DNA from: Dyadobacter sp. NIV53
GTDB lineage: Bacteria > Bacteroidota > Bacteroidia > Cytophagales > Spirosomataceae
Assembly: GCF_019711195.1 (NCBI RefSeq)
Contig: NZ_CP081299.1
Span: forward strand, 3,534,001-3,598,000
Length of the DNA stretch: 64,000 bases
Direction: 5' to 3'
The notes below the pieces were generated by a model that saw only the letters and a program-made list of their open reading frames with translations, did not search any database and was not told where the DNA came from. A program made the position numbers and the translations under genes. Below, in pieces: positions 34,807 through 44,178 of this stretch. Within the stretch, counting starts at the first letter, position 1; each line of letters opens with the position of its first letter.

Positions 34807-36663
34807 ATGAGAAAAATTGTACTGTTAGCCTTCATTTTCTTTCCTTTTCTTCTATCTGCACAAAATGTTGATTCCACTTGGTTTGTAAATAATTATTTAA
34901 AAAAAGAAGTGATGATTCCGATGCGGGATGGGATCAAGCTTTTTACGGCGATTTACACGCCGAAAGATCAGTCGGAAAAGCATCCGATCCTTTTGACCAG
35001 AACTCCTTATTCATGTGCGCCTTACGGACAAGCGCCTTCTGCCAGATATTGGAGAACGTTTATGATTGAATATTGTAAAAAGGGTTATGTTATGGTTGTC
35101 CAGGATGTTCGCGGACGATGGATGAGTGAAGGTGTATATGACCTGATCCGCCCCTTTAATCCAAATAAAAAAACCAGTACTGACATCGACGAGGCGAGTG
35201 ATTCCTACGACACGATCGACTGGCTGGTGAAAAACGTAGAAAATAATAATGGAAATGTTGGAGGTACCGGCATTTCATTCCCAGGATTTTATGCTACAAT
35301 GATTGCTCTAAGTAATCACCCTGCCTTGAAAGCGGTAAGCCCACAAGCACCTGTAACCGATCGTTTTATGGGTGACGATGATCACCATAATGGCGTCTTG
35401 TTTACCCCGGATGCCTTTGAATTTCTGGTTGGAGGCGGAATGACCCAGCCTCGCCCCAAACCAACTACTTTACCTGCCAAGAGATATATCATTCAGGATA
35501 AGGACAACTATTCTTTTTATCTGAAGACTGGTTCAATAGCCAATTTGACAAAGATTGCGGGTGATAGTTTGTTGTATTGGAATCAAATGATGGAGCATCC
35601 AAACTACGATGAATTTTGGAAATCCCGCGATGCCCGGGTTGGTATTAAAGATGTAAAACCTGCCATTCTGATTGTTGGCGGGCTATTTGATGCCGAAGAT
35701 AATTATGGCGCTTGGGAAACTTACAAAGCTTTTGTTAGGCAAAGTCCTGGTACAAATAGCAAACTGGTAGTAGGTCCATGGGCTCACGGTCAATGGTCCG
35801 GACCGGATGGTTCACGTTTGGGAAACGTCCAATTTGGCAGTAATACCAATGACTGGTATCAAAAAAGTGTCGAAATTCCTTTTTTCGACTATTATTTGAG
35901 AGGTAAAGGTTCTGTTGATGATATCAGCAAAGCTTCTATATTTTTTACGGGTGAAAATACGTGGCGAAAATTTCCAAAATGGCCATCAGCACAAGTAAAA
36001 CAAACACCTGTTTATCTGGAAGAAAATGGGAAACTTTCATTTGCTCCGGTACAAAAAGGAAAACCGACATTTGATAGTTACATCAGTGATCCTGCAAAGC
36101 CAGTTCCATATACCGAAAAAGTCCATTCCAGGCGTACCCGTGAATACATGACCGACGATCAGCGATTTGCTTCCCGACGTACGGATGTTCTTGTTTATGA
36201 AACAGATACCTTAACAAAGGATTTAACGCTTGGAGGTCCGTTAGTAGCTGATCTGCTTGTGAGCATATCCAATACGGATGCGGACTTTGTGGTAAAACTG
36301 ATTGATGTTTTTCCGATTGGTGGCGAAATTGATCCCATAACAAGTTATCCTATGAGCGGTTATCAGATGCTCGTGCGAGGGGACATTATGCGCGGTAAAT
36401 TCCGTAACAGCTTTTCGAAACCCGAACCGTTCGTTCCAGGCAAGCCAGCGCAGGTAAAATTCACGTTACCCGATGTTGCACACACTTTCAAAAAAGGGCA
36501 TTGCATGATGATCCAGATTCAAAGTACCTGGTTTCCGCTGGCAGACCGGAATCCTCAGCAATTTTTGGATAATATTTATAAGGCGAAGGATTCAGACTTT
36601 GTGAAGGAGACGATAAATGTTTTTCATGGTGGTTCTAAGATAATTTTGCCGGTGCTAGAGTAG
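34807..36663 (+). CDS. secreted CocE/NonD-family hydrolase
   Basis: 618 residues with a signal peptide (MRKIVLLAFIFFPFLLSAQN). The alpha/beta-hydrolase domain contains the X-prolyl peptidase/CocE signatures: MRDGIKLFTAIYTP, TRTPYSCAPYG, VQDVRGRWMSEG, the nucleophile Ser in GGTGISFPGFYATM, the acid residue in VGGLFDAED and the His in VVGPWAHGQWS. A C-terminal jelly-roll domain (about residues 420-610, PLVADLLVSISNTDADFVVK) completes the family's layout. Related enzymes are glutaryl-7-ACA acylases, cocaine esterases and X-Pro dipeptidyl peptidases. A periplasmic or outer-surface esterase/peptidase is likely; substrate unknown. It stands alone and ends at a bidirectional terminator. Confidence 0.92.
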   Translation: MRKIVLLAFIFFPFLLSAQNVDSTWFVNNYLKKEVMIPMRDGIKLFTAIYTPKDQSEKHPILLTRTPYSCAPYGQAPSARYWRTFMIEYCKKGYVMVVQDVRGRWMSEGVYDLIRPFNPNKKTSTDIDEASDSYDTIDWLVKNVENNNGNVGGTGISFPGFYATMIALSNHPALKAVSPQAPVTDRFMGDDDHHNGVLFTPDAFEFLVGGGMTQPRPKPTTLPAKRYIIQDKDNYSFYLKTGSIANLTKIAGDSLLYWNQMMEHPNYDEFWKSRDARVGIKDVKPAILIVGGLFDAEDNYGAWETYKAFVRQSPGTNSKLVVGPWAHGQWSGPDGSRLGNVQFGSNTNDWYQKSVEIPFFDYYLRGKGSVDDISKASIFFTGENTWRKFPKWPSAQVKQTPVYLEENGKLSFAPVQKGKPTFDSYISDPAKPVPYTEKVHSRRTREYMTDDQRFASRRTDVLVYETDTLTKDLTLGGPLVADLLVSISNTDADFVVKLIDVFPIGGEIDPITSYPMSGYQMLVRGDIMRGKFRNSFSKPEPFVPGKPAQVKFTLPDVAHTFKKGHCMMIQIQSTWFPLADRNPQQFLDNIYKAKDSDFVKETINVFHGGSKIILPVLE

Positions 36664-36690
36664 TCTTAATCATTGCTAAAAAGTAAAAAT

Positions 36691-36731
36691 AAAACCGGCT
36701 TTCAATCCAGGAAGGACAGAAAGCCGGTTTT
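36691..36731. terminator. bidirectional terminator hairpin
   Basis: AAAACCGGCTTT (36691-36702) pairs perfectly with 36720-36731 between the convergent hydrolase and valS genes; an A-run before and a T-run after make it usable from either side. Confidence 0.8.
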
Positions 36732-36757
36732 GTTATTGATCTAAAATACAAAATTGT

Positions 36758-39391
36758 CTACCCCAGCCTAACCAGCGCCTCCTGCAAAGTCATTATCTTT
36801 GCCTCCGCATCGGCCAGTTTCTGACGCTCTTTTTCCACAATATCTCCTTTTGCATTCGCCACAAAACGCTCGTTGGAAAGCTTTTTAGTTACCGATTCTA
36901 AAAAGCCCTGAGTATAGACCAGTTCTTTTTGCAGATTTTCACGTTCAGTTTCTACATCAATTTCATCAGCTAGGTTTACGAAGAATTCATCCGATTTCAC
37001 ACGGAATGAGGTTCCTTCCGATTCCCCTTCTACAAAACTAATGTCTTCAATATATGCCAGCTTTGTGATCAGCTCCGCAAGACTTTCGTAGCGTGCTTTT
37101 GAATCGGTACGAATGGCAAGTGGAAGAGTCGTTTTTGGGCTCAGGTTTTTTGCATTACGAATATTCCTGATGCCGGAAACGAGTTCAAACAATATGTCAA
37201 AATCATTCAAAAGAGACAAATCCGACTGTCCTGCCTGTGGAAATTCTGCAATACAGATGGAATCATTTGCTTTCCTGCCCCTAATATTCTGCCAGATTTC
37301 CTCGCTGATAAACGGCATAAACGGATGCGCAAGCCGCATCAGCTGATCGAAAAATTCAAGCGTTGCTTCAAATGTGATCGGATCAATTGGTTTTTCGTAA
37401 GCCGGTTTGATCATTTCCAGATATTGAGCACAAAAATCGTCCCATATCAATTTGTAAACTGCGTTAAGCGCATCCGAAATACGGAATTTGGTAAAATGAT
37501 CCTGAACTTCTGACAAGGTCACATTCAGCTTACTTTCAAACCATTTTACAGCCAGAACCGATCCCTGCGGAACAAGCAGATTCGTATCAATTTCCCAACC
37601 TTTCACCAAACGGAAAGCATTCCATATTTTGTTACAGAAATTCCGCCCCTGTTCTACCAGTTTGTCATCATAAGGCAAATCATTTCCTGCCTGTGAACTG
37701 AACAGCATTCCGGTACGAACACCATCTGCTCCGTGCGTATTGATCAGATCAATCGGATCAGGTGAGTTACCAAGAGATTTGGACATTTTACGACCCTGTT
37801 TATCTCTTACAATTCCGGTCAGATATACATTTTTGAATGGATAAGTGCCTTTATATTCATAACCGGCAATGATCATACGTGCAACCCAGAAGAAAAGTAT
37901 TTCGGGAGCCGTTACCAGATCGTTGGTTGGGTAATAGTAATTTATATCATCATTATCCGGTTCTTTTATTCCGTTAAAAACCGAAATCGGCCATAGCCAG
38001 GACGAAAACCAAGTGTCCAGCACGTCAGGATCCTGCGTAATATCTTCTTCGGTCAAAGCAAAAAGCTGATATTCAAGCTGAGCCTTTCTAAGTGCTTCAC
38101 GTTTGCTTTTTGCTACGATTATAGTCCCGTCTTTCAGGTAATAAGCAGGAATACGGTGTCCCCACCAAAGTTGACGGCTGATATTCCAGTCACGCACATT
38201 TTCCATCCAGTGACGGTAAGTATTCTTAAATTTAGGCGGGATCAGCTGGATCGTATCGTCCATCACATTATCAAGTGCAGGTTTGCTGATCTTTTCCATT
38301 TTCAGAAACCACTGTTCCGAAATCCGTGGTTCAATTACAGAATCTGTTCTTTCCGAATGGCCCACATTCGATTTATATTCTTCTATTTTTACCAGACTTC
38401 CTGATTCTTCAAGCAGTTTGATAATTTTTTTACGTGCTACAAAACGATCTTCTCCAATTAATATCTGTGCTTTTTCATTCAGCGTACCATCTTCATTAAG
38501 CAAATCAATAATAGGAAGATTATGTTTTTTACCTAATTCATAATCATTGGTATCGTGTGCAGGTGTAACTTTTAAGCACCCTGTTCCAAACTCAATTTCT
38601 ACATATTCATCTGCAATGACCGGGATAGCGCGGTTGATCAATGGAATTAAAACTTCCTTTCCAATCAAATGCTGGTAACGTTCATCAGTCGGATTAACAC
38701 AAATCGCCACATCCGCCATGATCGTTTCCGGTCGAGTTGTAGCCACAACAACCCCCTGCCCTTCTCCCTCGCCCCCTATCATTTCATATTTAAGATAAAC
38801 CAGTTTCTGATTTACCTCTTTCATAATTACTTCCTCATCAGAAACTGTGGTACGTGCCTGTGGATCCCAGTTTACCATCCGGTGTCCACGATAAATATCA
38901 CCTTTTTTATGCAGATCAATGAAAACATCGATCACAGAATCGTACAAATCAGGTTCCATCGTGAACCGCGTACGTTCCCAGTCGCAGGAAGCACCCAGTT
39001 TACGAAGTTGCTGCAAAATAATCCCACCATATTTGTGCGTCCATTCCCAGCAATATTCCAGAAATTCATCCCGGGTCAGATCGTGTTTGCTGATGCCTCT
39101 TTCTTTAAGCATCGCAACTACCTTTGCTTCCGTAGCAATAGAGGCATGATCCGTACCCGGAACCCAGCAGGCCTCTTTGCCTTCCATCCGTGCTTTCCGT
39201 ATCAAAATATCCTGAATAGTGTTGTTTAGCATGTGTCCCATATGCAGCACACCGGTAACATTGGGCGGAGGGATCACAATTGTGTAGGGCTCTTTATCGG
39301 GATTGGGTTTTGAATTAAAAAACCGGTTTTCAATCCAGTAGGAATACCATTTATCCTCTATTTCCTGAGGTGCATATGTTTTGGAAATCAT
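36758..39391 (-). CDS. valS: valyl-tRNA synthetase
   Basis: 877 residues, class I aminoacyl-tRNA synthetase charging tRNA-Val. The HIGH motif is PPPNVTGVLHMGHMLNN, the KMSKS motif is GRKMSKSLGNSPDP, and the editing (CP1) domain block VVATTRPETIMADVAI is intact. The RTGMLFSSQAGNDLPYDD segment before the anticodon domain, and a C-terminal coiled coil (about residues 810-877, EIDVETERENLQKELVYTQG), are features of ValS and not IleS or LeuS. The length agrees with other Bacteroidota ValS. No T-box or leader peptide is visible in the 87-base upstream gap. Confidence 0.97.
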   Translation of the reverse strand: MISKTYAPQEIEDKWYSYWIENRFFNSKPNPDKEPYTIVIPPPNVTGVLHMGHMLNNTIQDILIRKARMEGKEACWVPGTDHASIATEAKVVAMLKERGISKHDLTRDEFLEYCWEWTHKYGGIILQQLRKLGASCDWERTRFTMEPDLYDSVIDVFIDLHKKGDIYRGHRMVNWDPQARTTVSDEEVIMKEVNQKLVYLKYEMIGGEGEGQGVVVATTRPETIMADVAICVNPTDERYQHLIGKEVLIPLINRAIPVIADEYVEIEFGTGCLKVTPAHDTNDYELGKKHNLPIIDLLNEDGTLNEKAQILIGEDRFVARKKIIKLLEESGSLVKIEEYKSNVGHSERTDSVIEPRISEQWFLKMEKISKPALDNVMDDTIQLIPPKFKNTYRHWMENVRDWNISRQLWWGHRIPAYYLKDGTIIVAKSKREALRKAQLEYQLFALTEEDITQDPDVLDTWFSSWLWPISVFNGIKEPDNDDINYYYPTNDLVTAPEILFFWVARMIIAGYEYKGTYPFKNVYLTGIVRDKQGRKMSKSLGNSPDPIDLINTHGADGVRTGMLFSSQAGNDLPYDDKLVEQGRNFCNKIWNAFRLVKGWEIDTNLLVPQGSVLAVKWFESKLNVTLSEVQDHFTKFRISDALNAVYKLIWDDFCAQYLEMIKPAYEKPIDPITFEATLEFFDQLMRLAHPFMPFISEEIWQNIRGRKANDSICIAEFPQAGQSDLSLLNDFDILFELVSGIRNIRNAKNLSPKTTLPLAIRTDSKARYESLAELITKLAYIEDISFVEGESEGTSFRVKSDEFFVNLADEIDVETERENLQKELVYTQGFLESVTKKLSNERFVANAKGDIVEKERQKLADAEAKIMTLQEALVRLG

Positions 39392-39424
39392 TCTAGTAGG
39401 TAGAAAAATGCGACGAATCGCGGG

Positions 39425-39447
39425 TTGCTGTCTTAAAAAGACGGCAA
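39425..39447 (-). terminator. hairpin between the histidine kinase and valS genes
   Basis: A 10-bp stem with one G-U pair (39425-39434 with 39438-39447) and a three-base loop, 32 bases after the kinase stop codon and 33 bases before the valS start. Terminator or valS leader hairpin. Confidence 0.45.
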
Positions 39448-39478
39448 GTTAGGATTTGCAGACGAAATTTTCTAAAAT

Positions 39479-41290
39479 TTATACTTCAGCAGCAACAGGC
39501 AGCCATATTGTAAAAGTACTCCCCTCGCCCGATTTGCTTTCCACTTTTACAGTTCCTTCATGGGCTTCCACCATTTTTTTTACGTAGCTAAGCCCAAGTC
39601 CGAACCCTTTTACATCGTGCACATTTCCCGTTGGAACACGGTAAAAAGTATCAAAAATCTTATGCAGCTGCTCACGGTTCATGCCAATTCCCTGATCAGA
39701 AACAGACAGTTCGATGCCGTTGTTTACATTATTTGTAGTGATAGTCATGTGTAGTCTATCCGGAGAATATTTAATGGCATTGTCAATCAGGTTATTGATA
39801 ACATTGGCCAAATGAACTTCATCGCCTGACACTACTTCATTTTCTGCCTCAAATTCCAGATCAACTTCTCCGTTCTGCTGTTCAATTTGTACGCTCTGAC
39901 TGTTCAAAGCATTTGTAATCAAATCATTAATATTGACAAATGTGCGCTTCAATTTAACCTGTCCTTTGTCAAGGAGCGCCATTTGCAGGACTTTTTCAAC
40001 ATGAGTTCCGAGCCGTTTATTTTCTTCTTTGATAATTCCAAGATACCTGGTCAGGCGCGGGGAAACCAACTGACTTTCAGCATGAATTGAATTTTCATGT
40101 GCCATTTCCGCAGCCAGGGCTATCGTGGATATGGGAGTTTTAAACTCATGGGTCATGTTATTAATAAAATCGTTCTTGATGTCGGAAAGTTTTTTCTGAT
40201 GCATAATTGTACTTACCGCCATGTAGAAACAAGCCATTACGACAATAATCAATATGCCTGAACCGCCAAACATTACACCCATATCACTCATAATGTGTTT
40301 TTGCTGATCTGGAAAATAGACAAATAATGAATTTTGCTGAAGCGTTTCATTGGGGAATAAAGAGGCTTTATATGATCTTCCCTGCCACTCTGCCGGTTTC
40401 AGGCTTGCAGTTGAGAAAATAAAATTATTAGCAGCCTGGCCTTGTACGGCAAATTCATACGGTAAAGTAATGCCGTTTTCTTCAAATTCTTTTTTAAGCA
40501 ATGTATCCAGTAAAAACCTGTTGACACGTTCCTGAATCGGTCTTTTGGCATACAATAAATCTTTCATTACTTCCCTGAGCAATTCTGCTTTATCAGGGTT
40601 TTCTTTACCTGAAAATGTCAGATCCGTTATACCATTTTTGCGGTTTTTATCCAAGACCGAACGCGCGTCCTTTTTCTTGAAATATGCTTTTTGCAAAGTG
40701 TCCTGGCTTTCGCTGTAAATCCTTTTTCCGGAATTTTTATTTTGCGTCAATACATCATTGAACGCTTTCCCCAATTTTTTCTCATCTTCCATTCTTCTGC
40801 GCACAAACTCATCCATTCCTGCCAGTCCGAACTCCTGAGCCTGAAAAAATTCTTCCATTATTTTCTGCTGGTGATCGGCCATAATCCTGAAATTAGGGCT
40901 CAGCACATCCGTAGGCACTCCATCCGTAGATATCTGGTAATGTATTTCATCACCGCTCGGGCTCACAGTCACTTCAATTTGGGGGCTCTTATACTGACTA
41001 ACTTCCTGTTTGGGGGGAATAACTCTTTTTACAGGCACATTTCTGAGCTGTGTAATTCTTTCAAGCCGGCTTTTTTGCTGTTCGGTTTCTATCCTTTGCT
41101 GGAGCAAATACATCATTTCCTGCTTTTCAAGACGATGTACAACTTCCTGTACCGACTCAGCAACTTTACGGTTAAACTGGTCATTACGAATTGCAATGGC
41201 CTCCCGAATCCAGTACCATTGGAAACCGATCAGGCCAATCAATGCCAGGCACATAAGACCAACAATTATCTGGATTTTTCTTTTTGTCAT
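39479..41290 (-). CDS. membrane sensor histidine kinase
   Basis: 603 residues. TM helix 1 (LMCLALIGLIGFQWYWI, about residues 11-27) is followed by a large periplasmic domain (about 30-335) of coiled-coil character, then TM helix 2 (ILIIVVMACFYMAVSTIM) and the kinase core. The phospho-acceptor His381 is in NNMTHEFKTPISTIALAAE, the N box is NVINNLIDNAIKYSPD, the G1 box VSDQGIGM and the G2 region GFGLGLSYVKKMVEAH. It would autophosphorylate in response to an envelope signal. No response regulator gene adjoins, so the partner is elsewhere. It is divergent from the T9SS-tail protein gene at 41471, which could be its target or signal. Confidence 0.93.
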   Translation of the reverse strand: MTKRKIQIIVGLMCLALIGLIGFQWYWIREAIAIRNDQFNRKVAESVQEVVHRLEKQEMMYLLQQRIETEQQKSRLERITQLRNVPVKRVIPPKQEVSQYKSPQIEVTVSPSGDEIHYQISTDGVPTDVLSPNFRIMADHQQKIMEEFFQAQEFGLAGMDEFVRRRMEDEKKLGKAFNDVLTQNKNSGKRIYSESQDTLQKAYFKKKDARSVLDKNRKNGITDLTFSGKENPDKAELLREVMKDLLYAKRPIQERVNRFLLDTLLKKEFEENGITLPYEFAVQGQAANNFIFSTASLKPAEWQGRSYKASLFPNETLQQNSLFVYFPDQQKHIMSDMGVMFGGSGILIIVVMACFYMAVSTIMHQKKLSDIKNDFINNMTHEFKTPISTIALAAEMAHENSIHAESQLVSPRLTRYLGIIKEENKRLGTHVEKVLQMALLDKGQVKLKRTFVNINDLITNALNSQSVQIEQQNGEVDLEFEAENEVVSGDEVHLANVINNLIDNAIKYSPDRLHMTITTNNVNNGIELSVSDQGIGMNREQLHKIFDTFYRVPTGNVHDVKGFGLGLSYVKKMVEAHEGTVKVESKSGEGSTFTIWLPVAAEV

Positions 41291-41431
41291 ATTTTATATT
41301 TGTCCGATCAGCCGTTTGATGCAACCTAAAATTACTTTTCACGACCTTATACGAATCAACAAATTTAATGTATCACCATAGGCGAATACTGTATTTAACA
41401 AAATTTAACACCTGAAAAATACAGCCAGCCT

Positions 41432-41439
41432 TAATTTTG
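41432..41439 (+). promoter_or_regulatory. -7 box of the secreted protein gene
   Basis: TAATTTTG matches the Bacteroidota TAnnTTTG box, 32 bases before the start codon at 41471. Confidence 0.45.
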
Positions 41440-41470
41440 TAATTGATTCATACACAAAAATCTAAATGCC

Positions 41471-42265
41471 ATGAAACACATTTTTAAACAAAGAATGCTC
41501 CTGATGTTTTTTGCCCTTTGCGGTTTTGCAATGAATACGTCCGTTTTCGCACAGTCAGCTGGTAAGGATAAAAAAACAACAATCCGTATTAAAGTTTCGG
41601 AAGATGATAACGGAAATGTGAAGGACATAGAAAAGGAATACAAGGTCAAAAGTATGACCGCCGAAGAGCAAAAAAAGTTTGTAGATAAGGTATTGGATTC
41701 ACTTGGTGCTGGTTCAAAATCCGATCGCACTGTATCAATTACTGTTGATGATGGCGAAGACGACCAGATTACTACAAGAAAAAGGAAAAAAGTGATCATG
41801 GATCATCGTGACGACCGCGAGCCACTGGCATTTCTCTGGAAAGGTGACTTTTCTGATGATTTCGATTTCGATAGTGAAAAATTCCGTTCACACATGCGAA
41901 ACTTTGAAAGAGAATTTAAACCAAAAGCCAGAATCATGATGAAAGACATGGAAAATTTTGGCGACCGGATGGGTGATTTCTGGAACAAGGAAGTAATGAA
42001 GCCATCAAGCGTGCGGGACTTAAATGTGTATGCCAATAATCCGGATAACGGCATAATTAATCTGCGGTTTCACGTTCAGCAAAAAGGGGATTTGACTATA
42101 ACCGTAACGGATACGAAAGGAAAAGAAGTAGGTAAAAAGGAAATTAAGGATTTTGAAGGAGATTTTGTAGGGCAGGTGGACCTGAAAAAAAACACGAAAG
42201 GGACTGTATTTGTAACCGTTGTACAAAACGAGGACGGAGCAGTAAAAAGAATAGTTATTCCCTAA
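41471..42265 (+). CDS. secreted protein with a T9SS-type C-terminal sorting domain
   Basis: 264 residues. A signal peptide ending FAMNTSVFAQ precedes a highly charged, acidic/basic region (about residues 30-150; KVSEDDNGNVKDIEKEYKVK, then VSITVDDGEDDQITTRKRKK) without a known fold. The last 85 residues (from RDLNVYANNPDNGIINLRFH to GTVFVTVVQNEDGAVKRIVI) match the type IX secretion C-terminal domain: the NxPxNG-like start, a GK turn in TDTKGKEVG and the final hydrophobic beta-strands. The protein is therefore probably exported to the cell surface or medium. Function unknown. It is divergent from the histidine kinase and has its own promoter and terminator. Confidence 0.75.
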   Translation: MKHIFKQRMLLMFFALCGFAMNTSVFAQSAGKDKKTTIRIKVSEDDNGNVKDIEKEYKVKSMTAEEQKKFVDKVLDSLGAGSKSDRTVSITVDDGEDDQITTRKRKKVIMDHRDDREPLAFLWKGDFSDDFDFDSEKFRSHMRNFEREFKPKARIMMKDMENFGDRMGDFWNKEVMKPSSVRDLNVYANNPDNGIINLRFHVQQKGDLTITVTDTKGKEVGKKEIKDFEGDFVGQVDLKKNTKGTVFVTVVQNEDGAVKRIVIP

Positions 42266-42284
42266 ATATCAACACATTACCTTG

Positions 42285-42317
42285 TTCCTCTGATTTTAAA
42301 TAATCAGGGGAATTTTT
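42285..42317 (+). terminator. terminator after the T9SS-tail protein gene
   Basis: An 11-bp stem (TTCCTCTGATT, 42285-42295, with 42302-42312, one G-U pair) followed directly by TTTTT. Confidence 0.75.
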
Positions 42318-42415
42318 ACGTATATATGGGTAGCATTTTTACTATTCTTGTCTTAACAAATAAGATATTTTATCGAAAAATATATAATAATTAGAAAGAC
42401 ATGCCCTAAGAATTG

Positions 42416-42423
42416 TAAATTTG
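42416..42423 (+). promoter_or_regulatory. -7 box of adk
   Basis: TAAATTTG, a perfect Bacteroidota -7 box, 46 bases before the adk start codon; it probably drives adk and obgE together. Confidence 0.45.
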
Positions 42424-42468
42424 CCGTAAATCACCTATCGTCTGCGACATCCAATTTATAAAGCTACT

Positions 42469-43051
42469 ATGCTGAATCTAATACTTTTTGGCCCTCCGGG
42501 TGCAGGAAAGGGCACCCAAAGTGAAAAAAATCATTGCCAAGTATAATTTGATACACCTCTCTATAGGTGATTTGTTACGTTCTGAAATTCAGGCCGGAAC
42601 TGAACTGGGGCTTAGAGCTAAAACCTTAATGGATCAGGGATTGTTGGTTCCGGATGAAGTTGTAATTGGTATGATCGATCACAAACTGAGAGATCACAGA
42701 GATGCTGCCGGATTTATTTTTGATGGTTTTCCACGTACAGTAAAACAATCGGAAGCATTGGACGAATTACTTGCCAGGTACAATGAAAGTATTTCAGTAA
42801 TGGTGGCATTGGTAGTGGATGATGAAGAATTACTTTCCAGGTTATTAAACCGCGGAAAAACCTCCGGCCGCCCGGATGATCAGAATGAAGAATTGATCAG
42901 CAAGCGGATTCATGAATATAATAGCAAAACAAAACCCGTAGCTGATTATTATCAGGGACAAGGAAAATTCATTTCGATAGATGGTATTGGTGAAATCGAA
43001 TCCATATTTGATGAGATTACGAATGCTATCACCAAAGTCTCACTTACCTAA
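42469..43051 (+). CDS. adk: adenylate kinase, apparent single-base frameshift
   Basis: Adenylate kinase converts ATP and AMP to two ADP and is essential. The true start is the ATG at 42469: MLNLILFGPPGAGKGTQSEK with the P-loop, but the frame then runs to a stop (NHCQV). The continuation IIAKYNLIHL, through GDLLRSE and the lid region to the C-terminus, is in the next frame. One A too many in the run of seven A (42524-42530) explains the break; with six the protein has 193 residues, the Bacteroidota norm. An AMP-site Thr is replaced by Ile (HLSIGDLLR, usually HLSTGDLLR). A sequencing error is more likely than a null mutation. obgE follows 37 bases downstream. Confidence 0.93.
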
Positions 43052-43088
43052 TTACAATACAATAATTTAAATTTCATCAACACACATT

Positions 43089-44097
43089 ATGGCATCCTCC
43101 AATTTTATTGATTATGTAAAAATTAATGTTCGTTCGGGTTCGGGCGGAGCAGGATCTTTACATTTCAGACGTGAAAAACATGTAGAAAAAGGAGGACCTG
43201 ATGGTGGAGACGGAGGCCGGGGAGGCCATATTATCCTGAAAGGCAGTGCACAACTTTGGACACTTCTGCATTTGAAATACACCAAGCACGTCAAGGCATT
43301 TGATGGTAAAGGTGGAGAAGGCGGCAGAAGATCAGGGCTGATTGGAAAGGATATTATACTGGAAGTCCCATTAGGCACAGTGGCCAGGGATGCGGAAACC
43401 GGAGACCAGTTATTTGAAATTACAGAAGACGGACAGGAAATTATCCTGTTGAAAGGTGGCCGTGGAGGAATGGGGAATGACCATTTCAAATCAGCTACCA
43501 ACCAAACTCCCCAACATGCACAACCCGGTGAAGCCGGACTGGAGGCATGGGTTGTTTTAGAACTTAAAGTACTGGCTGATGTTGGCCTTGTTGGTTTTCC
43601 TAATGCCGGAAAATCAACATTATTGTCCGCTGTATCTGCTGCAAGGCCCGAAATAGCAGATTATCCGTTTACAACCCTTGTACCTAATCTTGGAGTAGTT
43701 GCCTATCGCGATTATAAATCCTTCGTAATGGCTGACATTCCGGGAATTATCGAAGGAGCTTCACAAGGAAAAGGGCTTGGGTTACGCTTTTTAAGGCACA
43801 TTGAAAGAAATTCCATCCTGCTATTTATGGTTCCTGCTAATAGTGAGGATATTAACGCTGAATACGAAACCCTTCTGCAAGGAACTCCGACTTTATAATC
43901 CTTCCCTTCTAGACAAAAGCCGCATTCTGGCTATCTCAAAATCTGACCTGGTTTCTGATGAAGAACGTGCTGATTTACAAAGCAGCATTCCGGAAAACAT
44001 TCCGCATTTGTTCATTTCAGCAATAACTCAAGAAGGAATTGAACAATTAAAAGACAGGATATGGAATTTAATTAACGAACCGTTTTCCGTTAAATAA
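43089..44097 (+). CDS. obgE: Obg GTPase, apparent single-base frameshift
   Basis: Obg (CgtA) is a ribosome-associated GTPase needed for large-subunit maturation. Frame 1 holds the glycine-rich Obg fold (SGSGGAGSLHFRREKHVEKG, GGDGGRGGHIIL) and the G1 and G3 motifs (GFPNAGKSTLLS, ADIPGIIEGASQGKGLG) up to ETLLQ, then reads GTPTL and a stop. The continuation ELRLYNPSLLDKSRILAISK with the G4 motif (SKSD) and the end to 44097 is in another frame. The break sits at GG (43881-43882); deleting one G restores ETLLQELRLYNPS. The restored protein has about 335 residues, normal for Bacteroidota Obg. The gene is normally essential, so a sequencing error is likely. Confidence 0.93.
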
Positions 44098-44178
44098 TTA
44101 TTGCTACATTCATTGCAACCTATTACTGCAATTGAGTGTCAATTAAGTTATTTTTGATTAAATCTTTATCAGGTATAG

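Noticed and set aside
38669..39229. A 186-codon plus-strand frame inside valS
   Set aside because: Antisense shadow of a highly conserved synthetase gene.
40691..41329. A 212-codon plus-strand frame inside the histidine kinase gene
   Set aside because: Antisense shadow of the kinase coding region, with no independent motif.
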